From contig NZ_NCSM01000018.1 of NCBI RefSeq assembly GCF_002224125.1, forward strand, positions 1 through 64,000: a DNA stretch of 64,000 bases, given 5' to 3'. The notes beneath the pieces are model-generated. The model was not told the origin of the DNA and searched no databases. It worked only from the letters and a program-made list of their open reading frames with translations. The position numbers and the translations under genes were made by a program. The stretch is from Streptomyces sp. NBS 14/10. GTDB taxonomy: Bacteria; Actinomycetota; Actinomycetes; Streptomycetales; Streptomycetaceae. Position 1 is the first letter of the stretch, and each line of letters opens with the position of its first letter. Positions 50,175-59,410 of this stretch are shown piece after piece.

Positions 50175-50893
50175 GTGTACGCGGTGGTGGCGGTGCCGGC
50201 GAGGGTGGTCACGGTGATATCGGCCGGGCCGGCGCCGCCGTCCGAGGTGGGCGGTGAGGTCGTGATGAGAGTGGTGGGGCTCAGGACGGTGAACGCCGCG
50301 CCGATGCCGTCGAAGGTGACGCTCTGGGTGGTGTCGAAGGCGGTGCCGGTGACGGTCACCTGCGTGCCGCCGGTCGGCGGGCCCTCGTCGGGTGTCGCGG
50401 CGCTGATGGTGGGCGCGGCCACGTAGGTGTACGACAGGCCGCCCGTGGTGCCGCCCCCGGTGGTCACGGTCACCTCCACCGACCCCGCCACGCCGCCCGG
50501 GACTGCGACGGACAGCTCGCTGTCGGAGAGCACCGTGGGGGTCGCGGAGTTGGCGCCGAAGGTCACCTGCGTGGCGGTGGACAGCCCGGTGCCGTCGATC
50601 GTGACGCTGTTGCCGCCGGCGACAGGTCCCGCGGCGGGGCTCAGGGAGAACTCGGTCGGCAGGCCGACGTAGTAGTACTTCAGGGGATTGCTGTTCCCGC
50701 CGGGGGTGGTGACGGTCACATTGACCGCGCCGGAGCCGGAGGGAGCGGTGACGACGACCTGGGTGGCCGTATTGGAGACGATCGCGGCGGACTTGGTGCC
50801 GAAGCGCACGGAGGTGGCCCCGCCGAGGTTGACCCCGGTGATGGTGACGGTGTTTCCGCCGGAGGCGGGGCCGCTGCTGGGAGAGATGGGCAT
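50150..50893 (-). CDS. IPT/TIG-repeat protein
   Basis: A 247-residue protein made of three Ig-like IPT/TIG domains (about 1-83, 84-165, 166-247). Each begins with P.SGPASGGNTVTITG or a variant and ends GGL/SYTYV. There is no signal peptide or membrane anchor, unusual for an Ig-like surface protein, so export is unclear. ATG 50893 has AGGAG eight bases upstream. It overlaps the 3' end of the ribosome-protection gene by 25 bp on the opposite strand. Possible roles are phage-tail-like or extracellular binding; none is provable. Confidence 0.82.
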   Translation of the reverse strand: MPISPSSGPASGGNTVTITGVNLGGATSVRFGTKSAAIVSNTATQVVVTAPSGSGAVNVTVTTPGGNSNPLKYYYVGLPTEFSLSPAAGPVAGGNSVTIDGTGLSTATQVTFGANSATPTVLSDSELSVAVPGGVAGSVEVTVTTGGGTTGGLSYTYVAAPTISAATPDEGPPTGGTQVTVTGTAFDTTQSVTFDGIGAAFTVLSPTTLITTSPPTSDGGAGPADITVTTLAGTATTAYTYVAAPGI

Positions 50894-51211
50894 GGCATGG
50901 ACTCCTGAGGGGATGGCCCGTCCGGGAGCGCGCGGTTGGCGCATGGCCCCAGCGCACGGGCAGGCGGTCGCTGGTCCGGATCGCCCTGACATCGGGGGCC
51001 CGGCGGGCGATACGGCCGCGTATCGAGTAATCCATCCGGGGGACACGGGCGACAAGCATGCAAACACCAGATTCCCCCGAATGGGCGCAATTCCACTATT
51101 TAGCGACCATCTGAAATACCGTCCAGCCCCGGGGCCGCACCCCACCCTTTCCCGTGACTCACCGACCGCAAGGGGTCACTTCCGTACGTCTCGGGCGTAT
51201 GCTCGGGCCGC
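50894..51211. other. 318-bp gap, no gene found
   Basis: The gap lies between divergent IPT and protease genes. It contains AT-richer stretches (cacTATTTAGCGACC near 51090-51110) that may hold promoters, but no clear -35/-10 pair, palindrome or repeat. Confidence 0.5.
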
Positions 51212-52924
51212 ATGGGGGCGGAAAACGGCAATACCGCCAATGCGCCCGCTCGTGACGGGACTTGGCGGGTTCGGATCCGTAGTACGACGGGCGATGTTCT
51301 GGGCGCGGGAATCCTTCTGGGCAGCGAGACGGTGTTGACCTGCGCTCATGTGATCCCCGAGGACGGACGGCCGCTTCCGGCCACGGAAGTGCGGGTCGAC
51401 CTGGTCGGCGTGCCCGACGCCGAGCCCGTCAGCGCGCGCGTCGCCCCGGGCTGCTGGGTGCCGCAGCGCGCCGACAGCTGCGGCGATGTGGCGCTGCTGA
51501 GGCTGAGCCGCCCCCAGCCCGCCGAGCACGCCGCGCCCCTGTTCCGGCTGCCCCCGGTGTCCCGGCGGCCGGTGCGGATGTGCGGCTTCCCCGACGGCAA
51601 CGACGACGGCATGTGGTTCCTGGGCAGCCTCGCGGGCGCCGCGGGGCCGCGCGCGGAGTGGGTGCAGGTCAACCCGGAGACGCCCGGTGACGTGGTGCGC
51701 TACGGCTTCAGCGGCGCCGGGGTCGAGGACGAGCAGACCCACCACGTCATCGGCATGGTGGTCAGCCGCTACGACGACTCCGACAGCGTGCCGAGCGCCG
51801 AGCGGCGCCGCTTTTCGTACATGATCCCCGTCGAGACCATCGTCCGGCATCTGCCTCAGGTCGCCCGCTGGGTGGGCGGCGAGGCCGGGGTGGACCCGCC
51901 GCTGGTCTCCCCGCTCACCGGCGGCGTCCAGGACATCGGCTTCGCCCAGCGGCTGGCCCTGTGGCTGCGGCGGGAGAGCCTGGCCGGGCGGGAGGGGATC
52001 GCGGACGTCGAGACGGTCGTGATCGAGGACGACGACAGCGACCGGAACGGAGCGCTCAGCCGGGCCGTGACGCTCGCGGACCGCGAGCTGTCCGGGGACG
52101 GCGCCGAGGAGGCGGTGTCCACCGCACCGCGCGATACGGTGCCGCCCATCGGCAGCCTTGACCTGGCCATCGACGTCACCGGCCGCACCGACACCGACGT
52201 GGCCAAGCGGGTCGCCGACCGGATGGACCTCAAGGCACTCGGTGACACCTCGCCGCTCAGCCGCATCCGGGCCAACGCGGTGCCGCTGACCATCGTGGCC
52301 GTGAGCGTCGACCGGGCCCATGACCCCGAGGCCCTGGTCCGCTTCATGAAGCTCCTCGCCGACCAGGGCAGCCGGCTGATGCTGGTCTTCCGCGATGGAC
52401 AGGCGCCCGGTCTGCACCTGGCCGAGCGGCTGTTCCGCCCGGACCGGGCGCGGATCGACGCATGGCTGGACGAGCTGGCCGGGCAGGTGACCCGCGCGGA
52501 GGGCCGCGAGCGCGAGGCGGCCGAGCGGCGCGCGCTGCTCTCCCCCGCGCTGAACCCGCCGTACACCCGCAACGCCTCGGCGCTGCGCATCAACCTGCTC
52601 AGACTGCGCGACGACCCCGGACTGCACACCCACCACATCATCGCCAAGCTGGCCGTCTTCGAGCATTCGGTGGCCACGGTCCTGCGGCACGCCGAGGCGG
52701 CGCTGTGCGCGGCCGACGAACAGCTGAAGCGCATCCCGGAGCTGCGGAACCTGCTGGCCCCGTACGCCGTGCGGCTGGGCGCCATGGGCGCGGCCGAGCT
52801 CCCCGAGCTGATCCCGCTCCAGCGCGCGGCGTTCGACCTGCTGCGTTCGGTGCCGTACGACGTGCCGGCCGCGCAGGAGGCGGTCGACCGGTTCGTCCGC
52901 GCCGTCAACGAGATCCGGCCGTGA
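51212..52924 (+). CDS. Trypsin-like protease of the PknG-linked operon
   Basis: A 570-residue protein without signal peptide. Residues ~15-215 are a chymotrypsin-fold protease: H46 (VLTCAHVI), D92 (CGDVALLRL), S167 (GFSGAGV). The last ~340 residues are a separate domain (helices and an alpha/beta segment: VAKRVADRMDLKALGD, LTIVAVSVDRA, RLMLVFRDGQ) that I do not recognise and that ends in a helical bundle. The architecture resembles the protease partners of bacterial conflict/NTPase systems. It overlaps a possible GTG start of the kinase gene by 4 bp, so it leads a five-gene operon. Substrate unknown. Confidence 0.82.
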   Translation: MGAENGNTANAPARDGTWRVRIRSTTGDVLGAGILLGSETVLTCAHVIPEDGRPLPATEVRVDLVGVPDAEPVSARVAPGCWVPQRADSCGDVALLRLSRPQPAEHAAPLFRLPPVSRRPVRMCGFPDGNDDGMWFLGSLAGAAGPRAEWVQVNPETPGDVVRYGFSGAGVEDEQTHHVIGMVVSRYDDSDSVPSAERRRFSYMIPVETIVRHLPQVARWVGGEAGVDPPLVSPLTGGVQDIGFAQRLALWLRRESLAGREGIADVETVVIEDDDSDRNGALSRAVTLADRELSGDGAEEAVSTAPRDTVPPIGSLDLAIDVTGRTDTDVAKRVADRMDLKALGDTSPLSRIRANAVPLTIVAVSVDRAHDPEALVRFMKLLADQGSRLMLVFRDGQAPGLHLAERLFRPDRARIDAWLDELAGQVTRAEGREREAAERRALLSPALNPPYTRNASALRINLLRLRDDPGLHTHHIIAKLAVFEHSVATVLRHAEAALCAADEQLKRIPELRNLLAPYAVRLGAMGAAELPELIPLQRAAFDLLRSVPYDVPAAQEAVDRFVRAVNEIRP

Positions 52925-53001
52925 ACCGCGAGGACACCGGCAGACACCGGCAGGCACGGGCAGAGACGGGCAGCGACGGGCAGAGACGGGGAGGAAGAGG
53001 G

Positions 53002-55359
53002 ATGACGGACGGGACGAGCGGCGGGGCGGCGGTCTGCGACCGGCCCGACTGCCCCGGTGCCGGCCGCGGCCGGATCAACGTCCGCGGCTTCTGCTCGGAG
53101 TGCGGCCGCAAGGCCCGGGGCCGGGCCGTCGGCAAGACCGCCGGCAGCCCCTCCCCCGACGCACCCGCGCCCGCACCCGCGCTCGGGCCCACCTCCGCCT
53201 CAGCCATCCTGGAGTCCGAGTCCACCGCCACCGCGGCCCGCGCACGACGGCGCGCCGTGGCCCGGAAGTTCACCGTCCGGCCCGCGGGCGACGGCCTGAT
53301 GGATCTGCCGCGCGTCGAACTCCCCTCCCTCCGCGACCTGGTCATCGACGACCCCCAGCCGCCCAAGCAGGGACAGCCCTGCGCGGGCTGCGACGAGACC
53401 GTGGGCGCGGCGTACGCCGGGCAGCCCGCGCTGTGGACCGGGGTCTGCCACCACTGCCGCCACCCCTTCGACTTCACCCCGCAGCTGCGGCCCGGGGATC
53501 TGCTGGGCGGCCAGTACGAGGTGGTCGGCGGCGTGGCGTACGGGGGACTTGGCTGGGTCTATCTCGCCGAGGACACCCAGCTGGACCGCCAGCCCGTCGC
53601 CATCAAGGGGCTGATCAACGACGATGACGAGACGGCGCAGCGCGCGGCCATCGAGGAGCGCCGCTATCTGACCATGCTCGACCACCCGGGCATCGTCAGC
53701 ATCATCAACTACGTCCGCCACCCGGCCCGCGGCAGCGGCCGGCCGCAGGGCTACATCGTGATGGAGTTCGTCGCCGGGGTGACCCTCTCGACGATCGGGG
53801 ACTACATCGCCCGTTCCGACCCGCACTTCGACGGAAACCGCGTCTACCAGCACATCCTCACCTACGGCGCCCTCATCCTCGACGCGCTGGAGTATCTGCA
53901 CGGCGAGAAGCTGGTCTACTGCGACCTCAAGCCGAACAACGTCATGCACCACGAGGGCCGGGTCAAGGTGATCGACCTCGGCGCGGTCCGCCAGCTGGGG
54001 CAGCGGGACGGCTTACCCGTCATCATCAACAAGCTCGCCGCCCCCGAGGTGGCCCATCACGGCGCCACCCCCACCGAGCTCCATGACCTCTACGGCGTCG
54101 GGAAGACCCTGAAGAACCTCTCCGACAAGGTCAGCCGGGCCGCCCAGCGGCCGCCGGGCCTCGGCGGCGAGTCGTACGACAGGCTCCTGGCCCGCGCGAC
54201 GGCCTATGACCCGCGGCGGCGGTTCGGCTCCGCCCGCGAGATGGCCGAGCAGCTGCGCGGGGTGCTCCGCGAGATCCATTCGCTGCGTCTTGAACGGGAG
54301 CAGCCCGAGCCGTCCACGCTGTTCGCCCCGACCGCGGCCCTGCTCGACTCCGGGCTCGGCCGCATCCCCGGCCTGGAGCGCTGGCTGACCGGGGAGGCCC
54401 GTCCGGTGCTCGCGGACGGCCGGCCCGCCCCGAAGCGGGTGCCGCCCGGTCTGCCGGTCCCGTTCCCCGACGCCAAGGACCCGGGCGCGGCGCTGCTCAA
54501 CACCCCGACCGACAGCGGCCCGCGGCGGCTGATCGAGCAGTTGCGGGCCTTTCCGCACGAGTCCGCCGAGATCCGGTTCCGCATCTGCCGCGCCCATCTC
54601 GAACTCGACGAAGTGGCCGAGGCGAAGGCCCAGGTGAAGGCCGCCGAGCGGATCATCGGAGGGGACCGGGCGCCGTACGACTGGCGGCTGAACTGGCACC
54701 GCGCGCTGGTGCGGCTCGCCGAGGGCGCGGTGGCCGAGGCCCGGCGGGAGTTCGACGCGGTGTACGGGGCGCTGCCCGGGGAGTACGCGCCCAAGCTCGC
54801 CCTCGGGTACTGCGCCGAGCACCTGGCCGACCACCGCGCCGCCGAGCGGTTCTACCAGGCGGTCTGGCAGCGCAACCGCTCCCAGGGCAGCGCCGCCTTC
54901 GGCCTGGCCCGGCTGCGGCTGGCCGCGGGCGACCGTACGGGGTCGGTCGACGTCCTCAGCGAGGTGCCGAAGGTCTCGCGCCACCACGACGCCGCCCAGA
55001 TCGCCACGGTGCGGGTGCTGGCCGGCCGGCTGGGCCACCCGGACGGGCTGCCGACCGAGGCGGACTTCGCGGAGGTGCTGACCCGGCTGCCGCGGCTGTA
55101 TCTGGACGACGGACGGTCCTCGGGCCACGCCCGCGAGCGGCTGACCGCCGAGGTGTGGGAGGCCGCCCTCGACTGGGTGCTCCGGTTCGGGAACAAGGAC
55201 GAGGCCGGGGCGCTGCTCGGAGAGTACGACGAGGAGTCCACGGTGCGGGCCAAGCTCGAAGAAACCCTGCGGGCCCTGGCCCAGCAGGCGGACAGCCCCG
55301 AGGCCGTGGAGGTGCTGGTCGACCGGGCCAACGCCGTCAGGCCCATGACCCGCGTCTGA
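53002..55359 (+). CDS. PknG-like Ser/Thr kinase with zinc ribbons and TPR domain
   Basis: A 785-residue kinase. Two Cys clusters precede it: C12/C17/C31/C34 and a rubredoxin-like C127/C130/C149/C152, as in PknG. Kinase motifs match PknG closely: YEVVGGVAYGGLGWVYLAED (~172), VAIKGL, YCDLKPNNVM (D308) and VIDLGAVRQ (D325). The C-terminal half (~470-780) is TPR helices. In mycobacteria PknG phosphorylates GarA to control glutamate metabolism. I use ATG 53002 (GAGGAAGAGG upstream); GTG 52921 would add 27 residues. Conserved with neighbours as an operon. Confidence 0.92.
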   Translation: MTDGTSGGAAVCDRPDCPGAGRGRINVRGFCSECGRKARGRAVGKTAGSPSPDAPAPAPALGPTSASAILESESTATAARARRRAVARKFTVRPAGDGLMDLPRVELPSLRDLVIDDPQPPKQGQPCAGCDETVGAAYAGQPALWTGVCHHCRHPFDFTPQLRPGDLLGGQYEVVGGVAYGGLGWVYLAEDTQLDRQPVAIKGLINDDDETAQRAAIEERRYLTMLDHPGIVSIINYVRHPARGSGRPQGYIVMEFVAGVTLSTIGDYIARSDPHFDGNRVYQHILTYGALILDALEYLHGEKLVYCDLKPNNVMHHEGRVKVIDLGAVRQLGQRDGLPVIINKLAAPEVAHHGATPTELHDLYGVGKTLKNLSDKVSRAAQRPPGLGGESYDRLLARATAYDPRRRFGSAREMAEQLRGVLREIHSLRLEREQPEPSTLFAPTAALLDSGLGRIPGLERWLTGEARPVLADGRPAPKRVPPGLPVPFPDAKDPGAALLNTPTDSGPRRLIEQLRAFPHESAEIRFRICRAHLELDEVAEAKAQVKAAERIIGGDRAPYDWRLNWHRALVRLAEGAVAEARREFDAVYGALPGEYAPKLALGYCAEHLADHRAAERFYQAVWQRNRSQGSAAFGLARLRLAAGDRTGSVDVLSEVPKVSRHHDAAQIATVRVLAGRLGHPDGLPTEADFAEVLTRLPRLYLDDGRSSGHARERLTAEVWEAALDWVLRFGNKDEAGALLGEYDEESTVRAKLEETLRALAQQADSPEAVEVLVDRANAVRPMTRV

Positions 55360-55371
55360 CAGGGGGATCGG

Positions 55372-57042
55372 ATGAGCGAGGGCACAGAGGACGCAGAGGA
55401 CACAGCAGGCACAGCAGGCACAGCGGACACCGCGGGAACGCATCGGGCGACCGCGGATCAGGTGACAGGGGACGGCGGCGCGGACGACGGCCGCGGCGCC
55501 GCCATCACCCTGCGCGTGGACCAGAACGAGTACCTTCCGGCCGCCGCGGGCCGCGCCGAGATGCACGCCATCGTCAGGGTCGAGGCCCGCGGCCTGGGCC
55601 CGGCCGCGGCCCGCGCCGCGGCCTCCGAGGTCATCGTCATCGACTGCTCGGGGTCGATGACCTGGCCCCCGACGAAGATCATGGCGGCCCGCAAGGCCAC
55701 CGTCGCCGCCGTCTCCGCCCTGCGCAAGGGCACGCGTTTCGCGGTCGTCCAGGGCACCGAGCGGGCCGAGGTCGTCTATCCGCCCACCGGCGGCATGGCG
55801 GTCGCCGGGCCCGACACCAAGGCCGCCGCCTCGCGCGCCGCGATGAAGCTCGCCGCGCTGGGCGGCACCGCGATCGGCACCTGGCTCGATCTCGCCCGTC
55901 GCCTCCACTCCGAGCAGCCCACCGCGCTGCGGCACACCCTGCTGCTGACCGACGGCAAGAACGAGCACGAGGACCCCGGCGAGCTGGCGCGGGTGCTCGA
56001 CGCCTGCGCCCCGTCCTTCACCTGCGACGCGCGCGGCATCGGCGACGGCTGGGACGCCACCGAGCTCAAGGAGATCGTGCGGCGGCTGCGCGGCCGGGCC
56101 GACGCGGTCCTCGACCACTCCGACCTGCCGGCCGAGTTCGAGGCGCTGACGCGCGGCTCGATGGCCCGGGCGCTGGCCGCGCTGCGGATCCGGATCCGGA
56201 CCCGCGCGGGCGGCGCGGTCAGCATGGTCAAGCAGGTGTACCCGACCCGGGTGGACCTGACCGACGAGGGTGCCCGCCCGGATCCGCGCACCTGGGAGTG
56301 GCGCAGCGGGCCGTGGGGCGACGAGGTGCGCGAGTACCAGGTGTGTGTGACCGCCGACCCGGAGGGCGACGCGCAGGACGAGGAGATCGAGCTCGCCTGG
56401 GTGGAGCTGGCGCTGGACGGGGCGTCAGCGGACAGTGCCCCAGCAGACAGTGCCTCAGCGGGCCGCCCGGCAAAGGACGGCCGGTCAGGACCCGGCGCGG
56501 CCGACATCCGGCTGCCCGCCGCGGAGTCCGTCCTGGTCCGCTGGACGGACGACCCGCTGCTGTCGTCCCGTATCCACCCCCGGCTCGCCCACTACGGCGC
56601 GGACGACGCCCTCGGCCTCGCCGTCACCGCGGCCTACGACGCGTATGTGGCGGGCGAGCCGCGGCAGGCCCTGACGCACTGGGGCCGGGCGGTCCGGCTG
56701 GCGCATGAGCTGGGCAACGAGAAGATGCTGGACCGGCTGCGCGGGCTGGTCGACATCGTGGAGGCCGCGACGGGCGAGGTGCGGCTGCGCGAGCGGATCC
56801 GGCCGCTCGATCTGAACTCGGCCATGGTGCTGTCCGATGAGAGCAGCCGCTTCCGCGGCCCGGGCCCGGGCGCCGCCGACCCCGCCGGCCCCGTCACCCC
56901 CGCCATGTCCGCCATGCCGCCAGGACCCGACCTCGAATGCCCCAACTGCGGGCGCATGGCCCCCGCCACGGCCGCCTTCTGCCAGCAGTGCGACACGACC
57001 CTGCGCCCCGACGGCCCCGGCGCCCCGGCCGGTGCGGTATGA
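55372..57042 (+). CDS. vWA-domain protein with C-terminal zinc ribbon
   Basis: A 556-residue protein. The vWA domain has a complete MIDAS start DCSGSM (D91, S93, S95), followed by LGGTAIGTWLDLARRL and LLLTDGKNEHEDPGEL; a beta-rich region and helices (YVAGEPRQALTHWGRAV) follow. A zinc ribbon ends it: CPNCGRM...CQQCD (C523, C526, C537, C540). FHA/kinase-linked vWA proteins often present partners to the kinase. ATG follows GGGGGATCGG, 12 bp after the PknG-like gene. It overlaps the membrane gene by ATGA. Confidence 0.88.
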   Translation: MSEGTEDAEDTAGTAGTADTAGTHRATADQVTGDGGADDGRGAAITLRVDQNEYLPAAAGRAEMHAIVRVEARGLGPAAARAAASEVIVIDCSGSMTWPPTKIMAARKATVAAVSALRKGTRFAVVQGTERAEVVYPPTGGMAVAGPDTKAAASRAAMKLAALGGTAIGTWLDLARRLHSEQPTALRHTLLLTDGKNEHEDPGELARVLDACAPSFTCDARGIGDGWDATELKEIVRRLRGRADAVLDHSDLPAEFEALTRGSMARALAALRIRIRTRAGGAVSMVKQVYPTRVDLTDEGARPDPRTWEWRSGPWGDEVREYQVCVTADPEGDAQDEEIELAWVELALDGASADSAPADSASAGRPAKDGRSGPGAADIRLPAAESVLVRWTDDPLLSSRIHPRLAHYGADDALGLAVTAAYDAYVAGEPRQALTHWGRAVRLAHELGNEKMLDRLRGLVDIVEAATGEVRLRERIRPLDLNSAMVLSDESSRFRGPGPGAADPAGPVTPAMSAMPPGPDLECPNCGRMAPATAAFCQQCDTTLRPDGPGAPAGAV

Positions 57043-58004
57043 CCGGCACCCGGGCCTTTCTGATCCGCCGTCTGGTGACGCTGCTGGCGCTCTCGGCGGC
57101 CACCGCGGCCGCGCTGTTCACCGCGTACTACGGGGTCAGCCGCAACGCCCAGGCCGTACGGGACGAATCCGCCCCCGCGATCCTCCAGGTGGCCGCGGCC
57201 GAGGTGGCCCTGAACGATTCGTACGAGTCAGCGGAGTCCAGCCTCACCGGCGACACCGGCGATATCGAGGGCCTGGGCGAGGACTACCGCACCGCGCTCT
57301 CGACGGCCACCCAGGCCCTGGCCCAGGCCCTCAAGTCGACCACCGCGGGCACCCCGGCCCGCCAGTCGCTGCTCACCATCACCGGCCTGGTCTCCTCCTA
57401 CGGCGACCTCGTCCAGCAGGCGTACGTCAACCGCGACAACGCGGACCTCCGCGACGCCTACCTCGGCTACGCCGAAACGATGCTGCGGGGCGACGACGGC
57501 TCGCCCAAGAAGGTGCGGGACGGCGACAGCGACATCCTCGCCCGGCTGGTGAAGGTGCAGGGCAAGCAGCTCCGCCTGCTCGACCAGCAGACCTCCTTCG
57601 GCTGGCTGCTGTCGCTCGCCTGGTGGGTGCTGGTCCCGGCGGCGTATCTCGCGCTCGCCGTGCTGCTGGTGCGCACCCAGCGCTTTCTGCGCCACCGCTT
57701 CCGCCGCCGGTTCAACCCCAGCCTGCTCGTGGCCACCGGGCTGTTGCTGCTCGCGGTGCCGACCTTGGCCGTCTTCACCTACCAGACACAGGACCGGCTC
57801 TCCCAGGCCCGCACCAGCCTGCGCCAGCCGAACATCGGCAGGGCCCCGGACACCACCAACAAGAGGGTGAGCACCAAGATGGAGGAGACCCACTGGCGCA
57901 CCGGCGCCGTGGTGTGGATACCGATGGGTGGCGCGCTCCTCGCCGCGCTCGTGTTCGTCGGGCTCCAGCCGCGTATCGACGAGTACCGGTTCCGGGCCCG
58001 ATGA
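57039..58004 (+). CDS. GlnX-like membrane sensor
   Basis: A 321-residue membrane protein. TM1 (~8-28) is followed by an extracytoplasmic helical domain (~40-185, SAPAILQVAAAEVALNDSYESAESS), then TM2 (~196-218) and a charged loop, TM3 (~230-248), a second external loop and TM4 (~290-310). This outline is that of GlnX, the membrane partner of PknG that relays amino-acid binding. Sequence similarity cannot be measured here. ATGA overlap on both sides (vWA before, solute-binding protein after). Confidence 0.75.
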   Translation: MTGTRAFLIRRLVTLLALSAATAAALFTAYYGVSRNAQAVRDESAPAILQVAAAEVALNDSYESAESSLTGDTGDIEGLGEDYRTALSTATQALAQALKSTTAGTPARQSLLTITGLVSSYGDLVQQAYVNRDNADLRDAYLGYAETMLRGDDGSPKKVRDGDSDILARLVKVQGKQLRLLDQQTSFGWLLSLAWWVLVPAAYLALAVLLVRTQRFLRHRFRRRFNPSLLVATGLLLLAVPTLAVFTYQTQDRLSQARTSLRQPNIGRAPDTTNKRVSTKMEETHWRTGAVVWIPMGGALLAALVFVGLQPRIDEYRFRAR

Positions 58005-59335
58005 GCACCGCCACCCGCCCCCGGAACGTCACCGCCGCCGTGCTCGGCCTGTGGCTGGTGCTGCTGTGTGCCCTGGGCACGGGCGACGCGGGCGCCCAGC
58101 AGTCCGGCGGCACGATCCGCGTACTCGCCTCCTGGACCGGCCCCGAGGAGGACGCCTTCCGCCAGGTGCTGGACGCCTTCACCAAGAAGCACCACATCCG
58201 CGTCGAGTACCAGGGCACCACCGCGCTGCGCGAGGTGCTGCTCTCCGACGTGCGGTCCGGCACCCCGCCCGATATCGCCGTGCTGCCGAGCTCGGGGGAG
58301 CTGACCGCCTACGCCGAGCAGGACTATCTGGCCGCGCTCGACGAGGTGGTCCCCCGGACCGAGTACAACCCTCTGTGGACGCCCCGGCTGACGGAGAACG
58401 GGCCGGTCTACGGCGTCGCCGTCAAGGCCGACCTCAAGGGCATCGTCTGGTACGACAGCGCGCGCCACGGCACCGGGGACCTCCCCGCCCTCGCCGCCGA
58501 CAGCCGCCAGTGGTGCGTGGGCATGGGCGACGGCGCCACCTCCGGCTGGCCCGGCACCGACTGGATCGAGGACATCCTGCTGCGGCAGCAGGGCAGGCAG
58601 GTCTATGAGCAGTGGGCCGAGGGCGAGCTGGCCTGGGACGATCCACGCATCGCCGAGGCGTGGCGGACCTGGGGCGAGGAGTTCTCGGGCACGGCCGCGA
58701 AGACCGCGCTGCGCACCGACTTCCGGGCGGCGGGGAAGAAGCTGTTCGCGAAGCGCCCGTCGTGTGCGCTGGAACACCAGGGCTCCTTCATCCGCGGCAG
58801 CTACCCCGGCCCCCACCGGGCCAGATTCGTCTACTCCGCCGATCTGCTCAGGCCCTCCGGCTCACCGTCCGCGGCGCATGAGGTGTCCGGGGCGCATGAG
58901 GTGTCCGGGGACTTCGCCGCGCTGTTCAAGAACACCGGCCACACCGAGCAGGCGCTGGAGCTCATGCGCTACCTCGCCCAGGTCGAGGGGCAGCGGACCT
59001 GGGCCGAGCACACCCCTCCCGGCTCCGCCAAGCCGTTCTCCGCGAACAGCGAGGTGCCCGTGTCCGTCCAGGGGAACGACAAGGTCGCCCAGTCGATCGC
59101 CCGCACGCTCAAGTCCTCCTCGCTGTGCCTGGACGCGTCCGACGCCATGCCGCCGCGGATGCGGCTCGCCTTCCAGCGCGCCGTGCTGAAGTTCCTCAGC
59201 TATCCGGACGCGGAGCGGCAGCAGCGGCTCGGCGGGCTGCTGGGCAGCCTGGAGAAGGTCCACCAGAGCACGGAGCACAGCCAGGGCCGGGACCGGGGAC
59301 CGGACCAGCCCTGGCCGTCGACGGTATGCCACTGA
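58001..59335 (+). CDS. Extracellular solute-binding protein (family 1-like) of the PknG operon
   Basis: A 444-residue exported binding protein. The signal peptide spans 1-33 (VLGLWLVLLCALGTGDAGA). There is no clear lipobox Cys. The body resembles sugar-type SBPs (IRVLASWTGPEEDAFRQVLDAFTKKHHIRVEYQG, PPDIAVLPSSGELTAYAEQ). A tandem AHEVSG repeat (two 18-bp copies near 58875-58910) marks a loop. In mycobacteria the PknG partner is the amino-acid binder GlnH; this one is of a different class, so the ligand may differ. Ends at the terminator at 59334. Confidence 0.85.
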   Translation: MSTATRPRNVTAAVLGLWLVLLCALGTGDAGAQQSGGTIRVLASWTGPEEDAFRQVLDAFTKKHHIRVEYQGTTALREVLLSDVRSGTPPDIAVLPSSGELTAYAEQDYLAALDEVVPRTEYNPLWTPRLTENGPVYGVAVKADLKGIVWYDSARHGTGDLPALAADSRQWCVGMGDGATSGWPGTDWIEDILLRQQGRQVYEQWAEGELAWDDPRIAEAWRTWGEEFSGTAAKTALRTDFRAAGKKLFAKRPSCALEHQGSFIRGSYPGPHRARFVYSADLLRPSGSPSAAHEVSGAHEVSGDFAALFKNTGHTEQALELMRYLAQVEGQRTWAEHTPPGSAKPFSANSEVPVSVQGNDKVAQSIARTLKSSSLCLDASDAMPPRMRLAFQRAVLKFLSYPDAERQQRLGGLLGSLEKVHQSTEHSQGRDRGPDQPWPSTVCH

Positions 59336-59371
59336 GAAGGCCGGCCCGGGGACTCCCGGGCCGGCCTTCTC
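59334..59371. terminator. Terminator of the PknG operon, shared with the converging membrane gene
   Basis: Perfect 17-bp arms (59334-59350 and 59355-59371) with a 4-nt loop. The left arm overlaps the SBP stop codon. On the other side, three TCGCTCTA[TC] direct repeats (59385-59412) lead into the next gene's stop. Confidence 0.85.
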
Positions 59372-59410
59372 AGCTTCATCGGTCTCTTCGCTCTATTCGC
59401 TCTATTCGCT

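Noticed and set aside
50150..50893. Phage tail or contractile injection component (IPT domains)
   Set aside because: IPT domains are widespread and no tail genes lie nearby.
52921..53001. GTG start of the PknG-like kinase overlapping the protease stop
   Set aside because: The extra segment is low-complexity Gly/Arg/Asp DNA; ATG 53002 has the better SD.
58875..58910. Tandem AHEVSG duplication in the solute-binding protein as a functional motif
   Set aside because: Only two 18-bp copies; most likely a simple slippage in a loop.
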